From assembly GCF_009764685.1 (NCBI RefSeq), contig NZ_VHLM01000007.1:1-35097 (forward strand): 35,097 nucleotides of DNA, written 5' to 3'. The translations under genes and the position numbers were made by a program. Source of the stretch: Flavobacterium sp. I-STPP5a. GTDB taxonomy: Bacteria > Bacteroidota > Bacteroidia > Flavobacteriales > Flavobacteriaceae. Below are positions 1-7,451 of the stretch, in pieces (the first letter of the stretch is position 1; each line of letters opens with the position of its first letter). The notes under the pieces were generated by a model. It worked only from the letters and a program-made list of their open reading frames with translations. It searched no databases and had not been told where the DNA came from.

Positions 1-117
1 TACCAATATGCAAATGCAAGGTGCAATAGCAATTTTTACAGTCAACTTAAAAAGAATACTCAAATTAATGTAGAAAATGTAATCTACACATGCATTTTGC
101 CAAATGAACCTGTATAA
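1..117 (+). CDS. C-terminal end of an unknown protein (partial)
   Basis: The frame open from base 1 gives 38 residues ending in NEPV and a TAA stop; the start lies outside the window. Two cysteines are visible but no motif I recognise. About 50 bases after the stop there is a good intrinsic terminator reading in the same direction, which supports a real gene ending here. The function is unknown. The call rests only on an open frame plus a terminator, so it could be chance. Confidence 0.4.
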   Translation, partial: YQYANARCNSNFYSQLKKNTQINVENVIYTCILPNEPV

Positions 118-165
118 GTCAAAAACCAACTCATATAACCTACAATAAAAAACAGTTACAAAAAT

Positions 166-213
166 AAAAACGCTTATAACAGATGTTTGAAATCCTGTTA
201 CAAGCGTTTTTTA
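166..213 (+). terminator. Intrinsic terminator, possibly bidirectional
   Basis: The arms ACGCTTATAACAG (170-182) and CTGTTACAAGCGT (195-207) pair with one mismatch around a 12-base loop. A T-run follows on the plus strand and an A-run precedes the stem. It can therefore end the partial gene on the left and also stop minus-strand transcription coming from the gene at 305-886. Confidence 0.75.
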
Positions 214-304
214 TTATCTAAAAAAGGATGCTAATCAAAATAAGCGATGTTTTTCAGTGCCCTCGAATTTCAGCGCATTTTTTTATAACTAATTTTATGA
301 GGTC

Positions 305-886
305 TTACAGTTGAAAACCGTAAGCTAAACGTACTCCAACTTGTCCAACTCCTCTACCAAGAGTTCCATTGTTGTTTAAACGATCAAAATGATTGTAATG
401 TGTATAGTTCAACGATACATCAATATATTTAGTAGCGTATCCAATACTTGGAGACAATAATAATGATGTTTTGTCTCTGGTATTGTCTACATTACTTACT
501 GCAAATGCAGCACCTGCTTCACCCATTAAGTAAAATTGATCATTCCAAACAAATGCTTTGAAACCTGCTTTAGCTGGGATTAAACCTAAATCTTTTCCTT
601 CTGTTTGTCCAGGAAATGTATCTGCTTTACTAACAAACAAATTAGTGTATCCTGTAGTTAAAGTCAAAGAGTATCTTTTTGATAAATCATACTGACCTCT
701 TACGTCAGCTCCTAATGCTAATTTATATGGATCATTAGTTGAGTAGCCTGCATTTAATCCTACACCTAAACGGAAACCTTGATCATAATTCTCTGCTGTG
801 TTTGTTTCTTGTGCTTGTGTAGTTGAAGCAAACATCATTGCTACTGCTACTAAAAAACCTGTTTTAATTTTTCCTGCGATTGTCAT
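305..886 (-). CDS. Small outer-membrane beta-barrel protein
   Basis: A 193-residue protein with an N-terminal signal peptide: a basic start, a hydrophobic stretch and a cleavage region around ASTTQAQ at residues 20-26. The mature part has alternating polar and hydrophobic strands, many aromatic residues, and ends in GVRLAYGFQL, whose last residues resemble an outer-membrane barrel terminal strand. Size and pattern fit the OmpW/OprF-like small barrels that are common in Bacteroidota; the ligand or role cannot be told. A perfect TAnnTTTG promoter element lies about 70 bases upstream. The gene is transcribed alone, divergently from the MATE gene. Confidence 0.75.
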   Translation of the reverse strand: MTIAGKIKTGFLVAVAMMFASTTQAQETNTAENYDQGFRLGVGLNAGYSTNDPYKLALGADVRGQYDLSKRYSLTLTTGYTNLFVSKADTFPGQTEGKDLGLIPAKAGFKAFVWNDQFYLMGEAGAAFAVSNVDNTRDKTSLLLSPSIGYATKYIDVSLNYTHYNHFDRLNNNGTLGRGVGQVGVRLAYGFQL

Positions 887-952
887 AATTGTAAAATTTA
901 ATATTAATATTTTCTGTCATTTAGTTGTTATTATTCAAACGAAACAACGGTG

Positions 953-960
953 CAAATATA
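953..960 (-). promoter_or_regulatory. Bacteroidetes -7 promoter element of the barrel protein gene
   Basis: The minus strand reads TATATTTG, a perfect match to TAnnTTTG. It sits 66 bases before the ATG, giving an untranslated leader of about 60 bases. No TTG at the usual 17-23 base distance was found. Confidence 0.6.
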
Positions 961-1090
961 GACTTGGAGCTTTGTTAGGGTGTTATACAATTCAATTGGT
1001 TTGTTATAGAATTTCTTGTTTTTGTATATATTATTCAAAAAAGGTTGGGTTAATAATGCAATAACACGGTTAGAATCGGAAGCTTCTAAT

Positions 1091-1098
1091 TATCTTTG
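1091..1098 (+). promoter_or_regulatory. -7 promoter element of the MATE gene
   Basis: TATCTTTG matches TAnnTTTG perfectly. It overlaps the TTG at 1096 that would otherwise be the longest possible start of the downstream gene, so that TTG cannot be in the mRNA if this promoter is used. Transcription would begin near 1103-1106, about a dozen bases before the GTG at 1117. Confidence 0.6.
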
Positions 1099-1116
1099 CC
1101 ATCAAAAAATAGCAAA

Positions 1117-2499
1117 GTGAATTTATCGCAGTACGTCAAAGAGTTTTCTTATAACATCAAATTAGCCTATCCTGTCATTCTAGGAATGTTGGGACATACA
1201 TTAATAGGTATTGTTGATAATTTTATGGTAGGGAAATTAGGCTCTACTGAATTAGCAGCTGTTTCACTTGGAAATAGTTTTATTTTTATTGCAATGTCTA
1301 TTGGTATTGGGTTTTCTACAGCAATAACACCGCTTATTGCAGAGGCCGATGCTGAAAAAGACAATCAAAAAATCCGAACTACTTTTCATCACGGATTATT
1401 GCTATGTACCATTTTGGGATTTGTATTGTTTGTGGTTACAGTGCTTTCTAAGCAGGTAATGTATATCATGCAACAGCCCAAAGAAGTGGCTGATCTTGCT
1501 GCGCCTTATATTGATTGGGTTGCTTTTTCTATGATTCCGGTAATTATGTACCAAGGATACAAGCAGTTTGCAGATGGTTTATCAAAAACTAAATACTCTA
1601 TGTATGCCATTTTGCTGGCAAATGTGGTGCATATCTTTTTTAACTACGTATTGATTTATGGAATTTGGATTTTTCCAAAATTAGGAATTCTAGGTGCAGC
1701 ATTAGGAACGGTTTTATCCCGAATCATGATGGTCGTTTTTATGCATTATCTGATGAAAAGAAACGCCGATTTGAAAAAATACTTTAAGAATTTTAGTTTC
1801 AAAGAAATAAAAAAATCGATTCTTAAAAAAATTATTAATTTAGGAATGCCCTCAGCCATGCAAATGCTTTTTGAGGTTACTTTATTTACGGCGGCAATTT
1901 GGCTCTCTGGATCATTGGGAAAAAATAGTCAAGCTGCAAATCAAATTGCATTAATCCTGGCATCATCAACCTTTATGGTAGCTATGGGACTTAGTGTTAC
2001 AGCCATGATACGAGTAAGTAATACCAAGGGATTGAATGATTTTAAGCAACTTATTGTAGTAGCGCGCTCTATTTTTATTTTAGCTATTTTACTAGAAATA
2101 TTTTTTGCGATTTTATTTGTTATTTTTCATCAAGTGTTACCACATTTTTTCTTAAACATGTCCGATGCGAGTCAACTAGTTGATAATAATGAAATTATAG
2201 CAATAACTTCAAAACTATTATTGATTGCCGCTATATTTCAAATTTCAGATGGAATTCAAGTAGTTGTTTTGGGTGCACTTAGAGGTCTTCAAGATGTAAA
2301 AATCCCTATGTACATTACCTTTGTAGCCTATTGGGTTGTAGGTTTTCCTATATCCTATTATTTAGGAAAGTACACAGAACTCAAAGCGGTGGGTATCTGG
2401 ATAGGACTTTTAGCAGGTTTAACAATTGCTGCATTATTTTTGTATATTCGCTTTGCAAGATTGACTAAGAAGTTGGCAATGCAACAACATCAAAGTTAA
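1117..2499 (+). CDS. MATE family multidrug/cation antiporter
   Basis: A polytopic membrane protein with twelve predicted hydrophobic segments and the MATE layout of two related six-helix halves. Typical MATE stretches include the first helix with NIKLAYPVILGML, the loop VDNFMVGKLGSTELAAVSLG, and the second-half pattern PSAMQMLFEVTLF. The family exports drugs or metabolites in exchange for Na+ or H+; the substrate here is unknown. I chose the GTG at 1117 (460 residues) over the TTG at 1096 (467 residues) because the TTG lies inside a promoter element. It stands alone, divergent from the barrel gene, with the SPFH gene 71 bases downstream. Confidence 0.9.
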   Translation: MNLSQYVKEFSYNIKLAYPVILGMLGHTLIGIVDNFMVGKLGSTELAAVSLGNSFIFIAMSIGIGFSTAITPLIAEADAEKDNQKIRTTFHHGLLLCTILGFVLFVVTVLSKQVMYIMQQPKEVADLAAPYIDWVAFSMIPVIMYQGYKQFADGLSKTKYSMYAILLANVVHIFFNYVLIYGIWIFPKLGILGAALGTVLSRIMMVVFMHYLMKRNADLKKYFKNFSFKEIKKSILKKIINLGMPSAMQMLFEVTLFTAAIWLSGSLGKNSQAANQIALILASSTFMVAMGLSVTAMIRVSNTKGLNDFKQLIVVARSIFILAILLEIFFAILFVIFHQVLPHFFLNMSDASQLVDNNEIIAITSKLLLIAAIFQISDGIQVVVLGALRGLQDVKIPMYITFVAYWVVGFPISYYLGKYTELKAVGIWIGLLAGLTIAALFLYIRFARLTKKLAMQQHQS

Positions 2500-2570
2500 A
2501 TTTTTTCGTACATTGTAACTTCTTATTTCTATTTCCGTATAACAAGGATATAAACTTAACCCTTTACAAC

Positions 2571-3479
2571 ATGATAGTATTTATTATCCTTGGAGTCGTT
2601 CTTTTAGTTTTTAGTTTCACATTAAATAATACGTCAAATTCTTTTTCTAAATTTTCAGGAGCTCTAAAAATTGCAGGTATTCTTCTGATTTTTTTAGGCG
2701 TTGTTTCGTCGGTTTTCAAACAAATTGATGCTGGTAAAGTAGGCGTAAAGTCGCTTTATGGAAGTGTGCAGTCAGATATCCTAGAAAGTGGATTGAGTTT
2801 GATTAATCCTCTTATGGATGTGACTGAATTTGACATTCAAACACAAAATTATACCATGTCTGCCGTTCATAGCGAAGGAGCTCAGCAAGGTGATGATGCC
2901 ATTCGTGTTCTTTCTAATGATGGACTGGAAGTGGTCATCGATTTGACCGTTTTATTCAGAATTTCTCCAGAATCTGCTCCAAAAATCTTTAAAGAAATTG
3001 GTGTAAACTATTCAGATAAAATTGTTAGACCAGTAACCAGAACGCGTATTAGAGACAATGCTGTTTATTATGATGCTGTAGCTTTGTATTCAACAAAAAG
3101 AAATGAATTTCAACAACGTATTTTTAAAACCATTGAAGCTGATTTCAAAGCTAGAGGGTTAGTTTTAGAGCAACTTCTCATTCGAAATATAAACTTACCA
3201 GCATCAGTAAAAGCATCTATCGAAAGTAAAATTAACGCAGAGCAAGATGCACAAAAAATGACGTTTGTGTTGCAGAAAGAAAAACAAGAGGCCGAACGTA
3301 AAAGAGTAGAAGCACAAGGTATTGCAGATTATCAGCGTATCATTTCGACGGGATTATCAGATAAGCAATTGCAATACGAGCAAATAAAGGCACAAAAAGA
3401 ATTAGCAGCGTCATCAAACACAAAAATTATTTTTATGAATGGTAAAGGGAGTGCACCCATAATTCTTTCTGATAAATAG
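2571..3479 (+). CDS. SPFH/prohibitin family membrane protein
   Basis: A 302-residue protein with two N-terminal hydrophobic segments (about 2-18 and 32-48), then an SPFH domain (about 50-230) beginning DAGKVGVKSLYGSV, which is typical of prohibitin. A charged helical region follows (about 225-285, rich in KQEAER and AQGIADYQ) that should form a coiled coil for ring assembly. Members of the family form large oligomers at the cytoplasmic membrane and act as scaffolds or protease regulators. The C-terminal KIIFMNGKGSAPIILSDK ending also resembles prohibitins. No partner gene such as an NfeD protein lies beside it. Confidence 0.9.
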   Translation: MIVFIILGVVLLVFSFTLNNTSNSFSKFSGALKIAGILLIFLGVVSSVFKQIDAGKVGVKSLYGSVQSDILESGLSLINPLMDVTEFDIQTQNYTMSAVHSEGAQQGDDAIRVLSNDGLEVVIDLTVLFRISPESAPKIFKEIGVNYSDKIVRPVTRTRIRDNAVYYDAVALYSTKRNEFQQRIFKTIEADFKARGLVLEQLLIRNINLPASVKASIESKINAEQDAQKMTFVLQKEKQEAERKRVEAQGIADYQRIISTGLSDKQLQYEQIKAQKELAASSNTKIIFMNGKGSAPIILSDK

Positions 3480-3557
3480 ATTTTTGAAGTTTTGGTGGAG
3501 CCAAAGAAAACTCACCGAACTGGTGAATTATAAAACGAATCAATAAAATAATACATA

Positions 3558-3788
3558 ATGGAATTACCAAAATTTTTACTAGGAGATAATACTGATTTTC
3601 CCGAAGATATTTTTATCATACACTTAGACTATCCAAGATTTATAATTAATCTCAAAGACGATGAGGTAGAGTTTATGGAAGAAGCTGAGGATTTAGATGA
3701 AGCCGAATTGAATACAGAAATGGAAGGATTAATCGTTCTTGCTAATGAGTTTTATGACAGGGAAATGGAACGCTACGAAAAAGAGTAA
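3558..3788 (+). CDS. Small acidic protein of unknown function
   Basis: A 76-residue, strongly acidic protein (long runs of D and E, for example EEAEDLDEAELNTEMEG), with no signal peptide and no membrane segment, so probably cytoplasmic. The composition and codon use look like a real flavobacterial gene. It starts with ATG, lies 78 bases after the SPFH gene and 26 bases before another small gene, so the three may be co-transcribed. I do not recognise the family. Confidence 0.65.
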   Translation: MELPKFLLGDNTDFPEDIFIIHLDYPRFIINLKDDEVEFMEEAEDLDEAELNTEMEGLIVLANEFYDREMERYEKE

Positions 3789-3814
3789 TTATTAACTAAC
3801 TATATTAATCAACT

Positions 3815-4045
3815 ATGAAAAATGTTTTTATGTATGCAATGTTTATAATGGGGACGATGTTCATTATAGGCGGAATCACAAAGTTTTTTCCTTTTGAAAT
3901 TAAATCTATTGAAACCTACGGTGAAAGTTATAAGTATGGCCACATGATTGGATATGTGATCAGTAAGTTTCTCGCGGTTTTTGTGGGTGCTAAAATGATC
4001 CAGTATGGTTACGAGACCTACAAAGAAATTAAGATTAATGAGTAA
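3815..4045 (+). CDS. Small two-helix membrane protein, unknown function
   Basis: A 76-residue protein with a hydrophobic segment at about 5-22 (MYAMFIMGTMFIIGGI) and a second at about 46-62, separated by a polar loop with KYGH. It lies 26 bases after the acidic small protein and ends in a short terminator hairpin that includes its stop codon. The function is unknown; it may be a small inner-membrane protein co-expressed with the SPFH protein. Confidence 0.65.
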   Translation: MKNVFMYAMFIMGTMFIIGGITKFFPFEIKSIETYGESYKYGHMIGYVISKFLAVFVGAKMIQYGYETYKEIKINE

Positions 4046-4060
4046 GTTTTACTCTTTTTT
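4040..4060 (+). terminator. Short terminator between convergent genes
   Basis: GAGTAA (4040-4045) pairs with TTACTC (4049-4054) across a three-base loop and is followed by a T-run. The stem carries the stop codons of both convergent genes. It is short, so efficiency is uncertain. Confidence 0.5.
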
Positions 4061-5140
4061 GAAATAGGTTTCTAATAATTTTTGAGCGGCTGCAAAGGGT
4101 GAAATTTCATCATTTTGCACCGCTTTTTTTGTAGAGGTTAGTGATTTTTGGATTTCTGGATTGCTAAAAAAATTGGATTTCAATTGCTCGTTGATCGTTT
4201 CAAGCATCCAATATTGATTTTGTTCTTTTCTTTTTTCAAAAAAATAGGCATTGTCTTTGGTTAGGGTTAAGAATTTTTCGATGGTAGTCCAAACTTCTCT
4301 GATTCCTTCTTGTGTTATGGCACTACAAGCTGCCGTGGTTGGTGTCCAGCCTGATTTTTTGGCCGGAAAAAGATGCAAAGCTCTGTTGAATTCTAATTTG
4401 GCAAGATTGGCTCTTTTGATATTATCGCCATCGGCTTTGTTGATCACAATAGCATCTGCCATTTCCATAATTCCGCGTTTAATGCCTTGTAATTCATCGC
4501 CTGCCCCTGAAATTTTTAGCAATAGAAAAAAATCAACCATACTGTGAACAGCCGTTTCGCTTTGGCCTACGCCAACAGTTTCTATAATAATAATATCAAA
4601 ACCTGCAGCTTCACAAAGTGTAATGGTTTCTCGAGTTTTACGGGCTACACCTCCTAATGTTTCTCCTGAGGCGGATGGACGGATAAACGCATTTTTATCT
4701 TTGACTAGTTCTTCCATACGAGTTTTATCACCCAGAATACTTCCGTGTGAAATAGTACTACTAGGATCAACGGCCAGTACGGCTACTTTTTTTCCTAAGC
4801 TCGTTAAGTATTTTCCAAAAGCTTCAATAAAAGTACTTTTTCCAACGCCGGGAACGCCTGTAATTCCAATTCTAACAGATTGTTTAGCGTGCGGTAAGCA
4901 AGCTGTGATTACTTCATTGGCTTTTGCCAAATGAGTATTGCTGGTACTTTCTACAAGAGTAATGGCTCGGCTCAAGGCAGTAATATTTTCGGCTAAAATA
5001 CCTTCAACAAGTTCTTTTGCGGACGGTTGTATTTTTCTAAAACGCTGAATAACTCCAACAGATGTTGTGCTGATCATTTCGGGAGGAGTAATTCCGGGTT
5101 TTTCGTGTAGTGTGCTTGGGTTTTTGTCTTTTTGTTCCAA
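4049..5140 (-). CDS. meaB: MeaB-type GTPase (methylmalonyl-CoA mutase chaperone)
   Basis: A G3E-family P-loop GTPase of the MeaB/ArgK type. It protects and reloads the B12-dependent methylmalonyl-CoA mutase. Walker A is GVPGVGKST at residues 95-103 of the 363-residue version. Other family marks are AVDPSSTISHGSILGDKTRM, the IIIETVGVGQSE switch region and the base-recognition motif NKADG. The frame stays open to 5344, but that extension overlaps the neighbouring reductase by about 107 bases and contains a 15-bp terminator stem, so I place the start at the TTG at 5138-5140, close to usual family length. The next in-frame ATG would give 342 residues. The mutase genes are not in the window. Confidence 0.85.
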   Translation of the reverse strand: MEQKDKNPSTLHEKPGITPPEMISTTSVGVIQRFRKIQPSAKELVEGILAENITALSRAITLVESTSNTHLAKANEVITACLPHAKQSVRIGITGVPGVGKSTFIEAFGKYLTSLGKKVAVLAVDPSSTISHGSILGDKTRMEELVKDKNAFIRPSASGETLGGVARKTRETITLCEAAGFDIIIIETVGVGQSETAVHSMVDFFLLLKISGAGDELQGIKRGIMEMADAIVINKADGDNIKRANLAKLEFNRALHLFPAKKSGWTPTTAACSAITQEGIREVWTTIEKFLTLTKDNAYFFEKRKEQNQYWMLETINEQLKSNFFSNPEIQKSLTSTKKAVQNDEISPFAAAQKLLETYFKKE

Positions 5141-5176
5141 AATATGGTGGCGTTGAACTGTAAAAGTACTAAAAAC

Positions 5177-5219
5177 AAAAACAGTTTCAAATAAGCTTTT
5201 ACTTTTTGAAACTGTTTTT
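5177..5219 (-). terminator. Intrinsic terminator after the reductase gene
   Basis: A perfect 15-bp inverted repeat (5177-5191 and 5205-5219, core ACAGTTTC) with a 13-base loop and T-runs on both strands. On the minus strand it follows the stop of the reductase gene at 5238. It lies before the proposed start of meaB and shows that meaB does not begin as far upstream as its open frame allows. Confidence 0.8.
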
Positions 5220-5237
5220 TTAGATGCTAGTTGTGTA

Positions 5238-5885
5238 CTAATATGCCGCTGTAAATCGTACTTGATGATGCTTTGGTTCTTCGGCTTCATCGGCAATAAC
5301 AACTGCAAGATCCTCAACAGATAGGATGCTTCTATTATCTTCATTAAAGACAGGATTTTCTAAACCTAGACGGTATTTACCAGTTCTTCCTGTAGTTATT
5401 CCTTGATGCATCTCTAAAGCTGGACTAAAGAATGTCCAATTCAATTCTTTTTCCTCTTTAATATGATTCAAATAATCCCTTGCAGCGGTAGCGCCCGTAT
5501 AATATTCCTTAGGGAAATCAGGTGTGTCTACAGCTTGAACATTCGGCGCAACGTACAAACTTCCGCCACCTCCAATAGTGAGGAATCGTTTTACATCTGA
5601 TTTTTTTACCGCTTCCTGAATTGTTTTTGAGGCTTCAAGAAAATCGTCGTAAAAGTTAGGATTGGTCCAGCCTGCACTGTAAGCGTTAATTACAAGATCA
5701 TTTCCTGAAATTGCCTCAAGTAAATCCGTTTCTATATGGGCATTGGCCTTAATCCATTTTACCTGTTCTGTGTTTTCGTCTTTTGGGTTTCTCGCAATTG
5801 CAGTAATTTCATGATTACGCGCGTTTAATTCGTTTAGAATAGCGGTGCCTACAAATCCAGTGGCTCCAATGATAGCAATTTTCAT
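5238..5885 (-). CDS. NAD(P)-binding reductase (NmrA/YwnB-like)
   Basis: A 215-residue atypical short-chain dehydrogenase. The N-terminal Rossmann motif GATGFVGTAIL (residues 7-17) binds NAD(P)H, and the sheet order continues with LVINAYSAG and a FLTIGGGGSLYV stretch typical of the YwnB/NmrA-like group. The substrate is unknown; relatives handle flavin, quinone or reactive electrophile stress. It lies 55 bases after an Rrf2-type regulator gene, a pairing also known from Bacillus subtilis ywnA-ywnB. A dyad matching the one at the regulator's own promoter lies between 5903 and 5921, so the regulator probably controls this gene too. Confidence 0.85.
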   Translation of the reverse strand: MKIAIIGATGFVGTAILNELNARNHEITAIARNPKDENTEQVKWIKANAHIETDLLEAISGNDLVINAYSAGWTNPNFYDDFLEASKTIQEAVKKSDVKRFLTIGGGGSLYVAPNVQAVDTPDFPKEYYTGATAARDYLNHIKEEKELNWTFFSPALEMHQGITTGRTGKYRLGLENPVFNEDNRSILSVEDLAVVIADEAEEPKHHQVRFTAAY

Positions 5886-5902
5886 AATGTTGGGTTTTAA
5901 TA

Positions 5903-5921
5903 AGTAATAAAAAATGTTACA
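5903..5921. promoter_or_regulatory. Candidate Rrf2 operator before the reductase gene
   Basis: The sequence AGTAA-N9-TTACA repeats, with one arm mismatch and the same nine-base spacing, the dyad at 6351-6369. The middle bases are also nearly identical (TAAAAWATG). It lies just upstream of the reductase start. Confidence 0.6.
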
Positions 5922-5940
5922 GTTTAAGTCAAAAAAAAGT

Positions 5941-6348
5941 TTAAAATTGGTTCGAAAATTTTTCGAGTGTTATGTTGCTCAATTCAGAGCTGATTTTAGT
6001 GTTGATCTCATCATACAAATCGGTTAGTTTTTCATTCATTTTTCTTCCGATAGGGCATTTTGGATTGGGCGTGTTTTTTGCATAGCCTAAGTTAACGGTT
6101 TCAAAAGTCATTTTAAATATGGTATCTAAAGTTAGGGAAGCTGCTGAAACGGATAATTTACTACCTCCATTTTTACCTTCTTTACTAACAACAATGTTAT
6201 TTTTCTTTAGGTTTGCTATCTCTTTCCGAACTAAAACGGGGTGTACATTCATACTTGATGCCAAGAACTCTGAGGATAAATAGTCCTCAGGAAATTGATG
6301 CAGCAATGTGAGAATGTGGATGGTTATAGCAAACTTACCTGAAATCAT
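5941..6348 (-). CDS. Rrf2 family transcriptional regulator (YwnA-like)
   Basis: A 135-residue winged-helix protein of the Rrf2 family. The DNA-binding part (about 1-65) contains SMNVHPVLVRKEIANLKKNNIV, where the recognition helix sits, followed by the wing SKEGKNGGSKLS. The cluster-binding three-cysteine loop of IscR/NsrR is absent; only one cysteine is seen, in PNPKCPIGRKM. This places it with the cluster-free YwnA/CymR-like group, in which a single cysteine can sense electrophiles. It precedes the reductase gene in the same direction. A perfect promoter (TTG-N19-TATATTTG) with a dyad directly downstream points to autorepression. Confidence 0.88.
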   Translation of the reverse strand: MISGKFAITIHILTLLHQFPEDYLSSEFLASSMNVHPVLVRKEIANLKKNNIVVSKEGKNGGSKLSVSAASLTLDTIFKMTFETVNLGYAKNTPNPKCPIGRKMNEKLTDLYDEINTKISSELSNITLEKFSNQF

Positions 6349-6350
6349 AC

Positions 6351-6369
6351 TGTAATAAAATATGTTACA
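6351..6369. promoter_or_regulatory. Candidate Rrf2 operator at its own promoter
   Basis: TGTAATAAAATATGTTACA is a perfect TGTAA-N9-TTACA dyad. It starts three bases before the Rrf2 ATG and overlaps the G end of the -7 element, so a bound dimer would block the transcription start. Confidence 0.65.
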
Positions 6370-6397
6370 AATATACGATGTATTTTTAATTTTCCAA
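6368..6397 (-). promoter_or_regulatory. Bacteroidetes-type promoter of the Rrf2 gene
   Basis: On the minus strand TTG (6395-6397) is followed after exactly 19 bases by TATATTTG (6368-6375), the full flavobacterial consensus. The leader would be only about 12-15 bases. Confidence 0.75.
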
Positions 6398-6444
6398 TTT
6401 TAAAATATTTTTTTTCTTCGTGATGTGTCTATTTGTAAATTCAT

Positions 6445-6476
6445 TTGATTCAATTCATAAAATAGGGGTACTTTTG
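6445..6476 (+). promoter_or_regulatory. Bacteroidetes-type promoter of the AEC permease gene
   Basis: TTG at 6445-6447 and TACTTTTG at 6469-6476 with 21 bases between them fit the TTG-N17-23-TAnnTTTG consensus. The ATG is at 6491, giving a leader of a few bases. Confidence 0.7.
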
Positions 6477-6490
6477 TAGTAAATTAAGCT

Positions 6491-7402
6491 ATGACCAATT
6501 TTATATTAATTTTTGTTTTTTTAATACTCGGTATTGTTTTGCAACATTGCAAAGGATTTCCAGTAGGCATCTATAAATTTCTGAATAAAATTGTAATTTA
6601 TATTTGTCTTCCTGCGCTTGGACTATTTTACATCCCTAAAATAAAATGGAGTACGGAGTTGCTTTTTCCTATTGGAGTGGCTTGGATAGGCTTTGTAGGC
6701 GCGTATCTCTTTTTTACTTTGCTTGGAAGAAAATTTGGTTGGTCTAATAAACTCATTGGGTGTTTGATTCTGACGGCAGGATTAGGAAACACATCGTTTT
6801 TAGGATTCCCCATAATTGAGGCTTTGTATGGTGAAGAAGGATTGAAAACAGCTATCTTGGTTGATCAACCCGGATCTTTTGTGGTGCTTTCCACCCTAGG
6901 TATTCTTGTCGCTACTATGTATTCTAGTAGTCAATCTAATGGATTTGATATTTTAAAAAAAATCCTTTTTTTTCCTCCTTTTATTACATTCATTATTGCC
7001 TGCGTCATGAATAATTTAGGATATGATTTCATTGATACGCTTCAATTTGGATTACAAAAAGTAGGAAGTGGCGTAACACCAATAGCCTTGTTATCAGTAG
7101 GATTGCAATTAAAATTTGAACGTAAAAGTCAACATTGGCGTTTTTTAGGACTCGGACTTCTTTATAAATTAATCCTAACTCCTGCACTTATTTATTTGTT
7201 GTATGTACTGCTTTTGCAACAGCACTCTAAAATTATTCAAGTAGCAATCATGGAAGCTGCTATGGCTCCTATGATTACAGCTTGTATCTTGTCTGCTTCT
7301 CATGGTTTAAAACCTCGTTTAAGCAGCATGATGATTGGTTTTGGAATCCCATTATCGTTTGTCACTTTGTTGTTTTGGTATTTTTTAGTACAATTCATTT
7401 GA
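6491..7402 (+). CDS. AEC (auxin efflux carrier) family permease
   Basis: A 303-residue integral membrane protein with about ten hydrophobic segments in two five-helix halves. Family marks include the broken helix LTAGLGNTSFLGFPIIEALYG in the first half (about 95-115) and EAAMAPMITACILSASHGL in the second (about 257-275), both around the substrate crossover. The family transports small carboxylates or related solutes; the bacterial substrate cannot be inferred here. It is followed 49 bases later by an MFS exporter in the same direction. Confidence 0.88.
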   Translation: MTNFILIFVFLILGIVLQHCKGFPVGIYKFLNKIVIYICLPALGLFYIPKIKWSTELLFPIGVAWIGFVGAYLFFTLLGRKFGWSNKLIGCLILTAGLGNTSFLGFPIIEALYGEEGLKTAILVDQPGSFVVLSTLGILVATMYSSSQSNGFDILKKILFFPPFITFIIACVMNNLGYDFIDTLQFGLQKVGSGVTPIALLSVGLQLKFERKSQHWRFLGLGLLYKLILTPALIYLLYVLLLQQHSKIIQVAIMEAAMAPMITACILSASHGLKPRLSSMMIGFGIPLSFVTLLFWYFLVQFI

Positions 7403-7451
7403 ACTGATTTATCACAACTAAATCTTATATACGCTTATCTATTTTTTAAAT

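Noticed and set aside
798..1064. 88-codon plus-strand open frame between the barrel and MATE genes
   Set aside because: It begins antisense to the barrel signal peptide, runs through the promoter region, and has a cysteine- and isoleucine-rich composition unlike a real protein.
3498..3525. Terminator after the SPFH gene (TCACC..GGTGA)
   Set aside because: The stem is only about five bases and no T-run follows.
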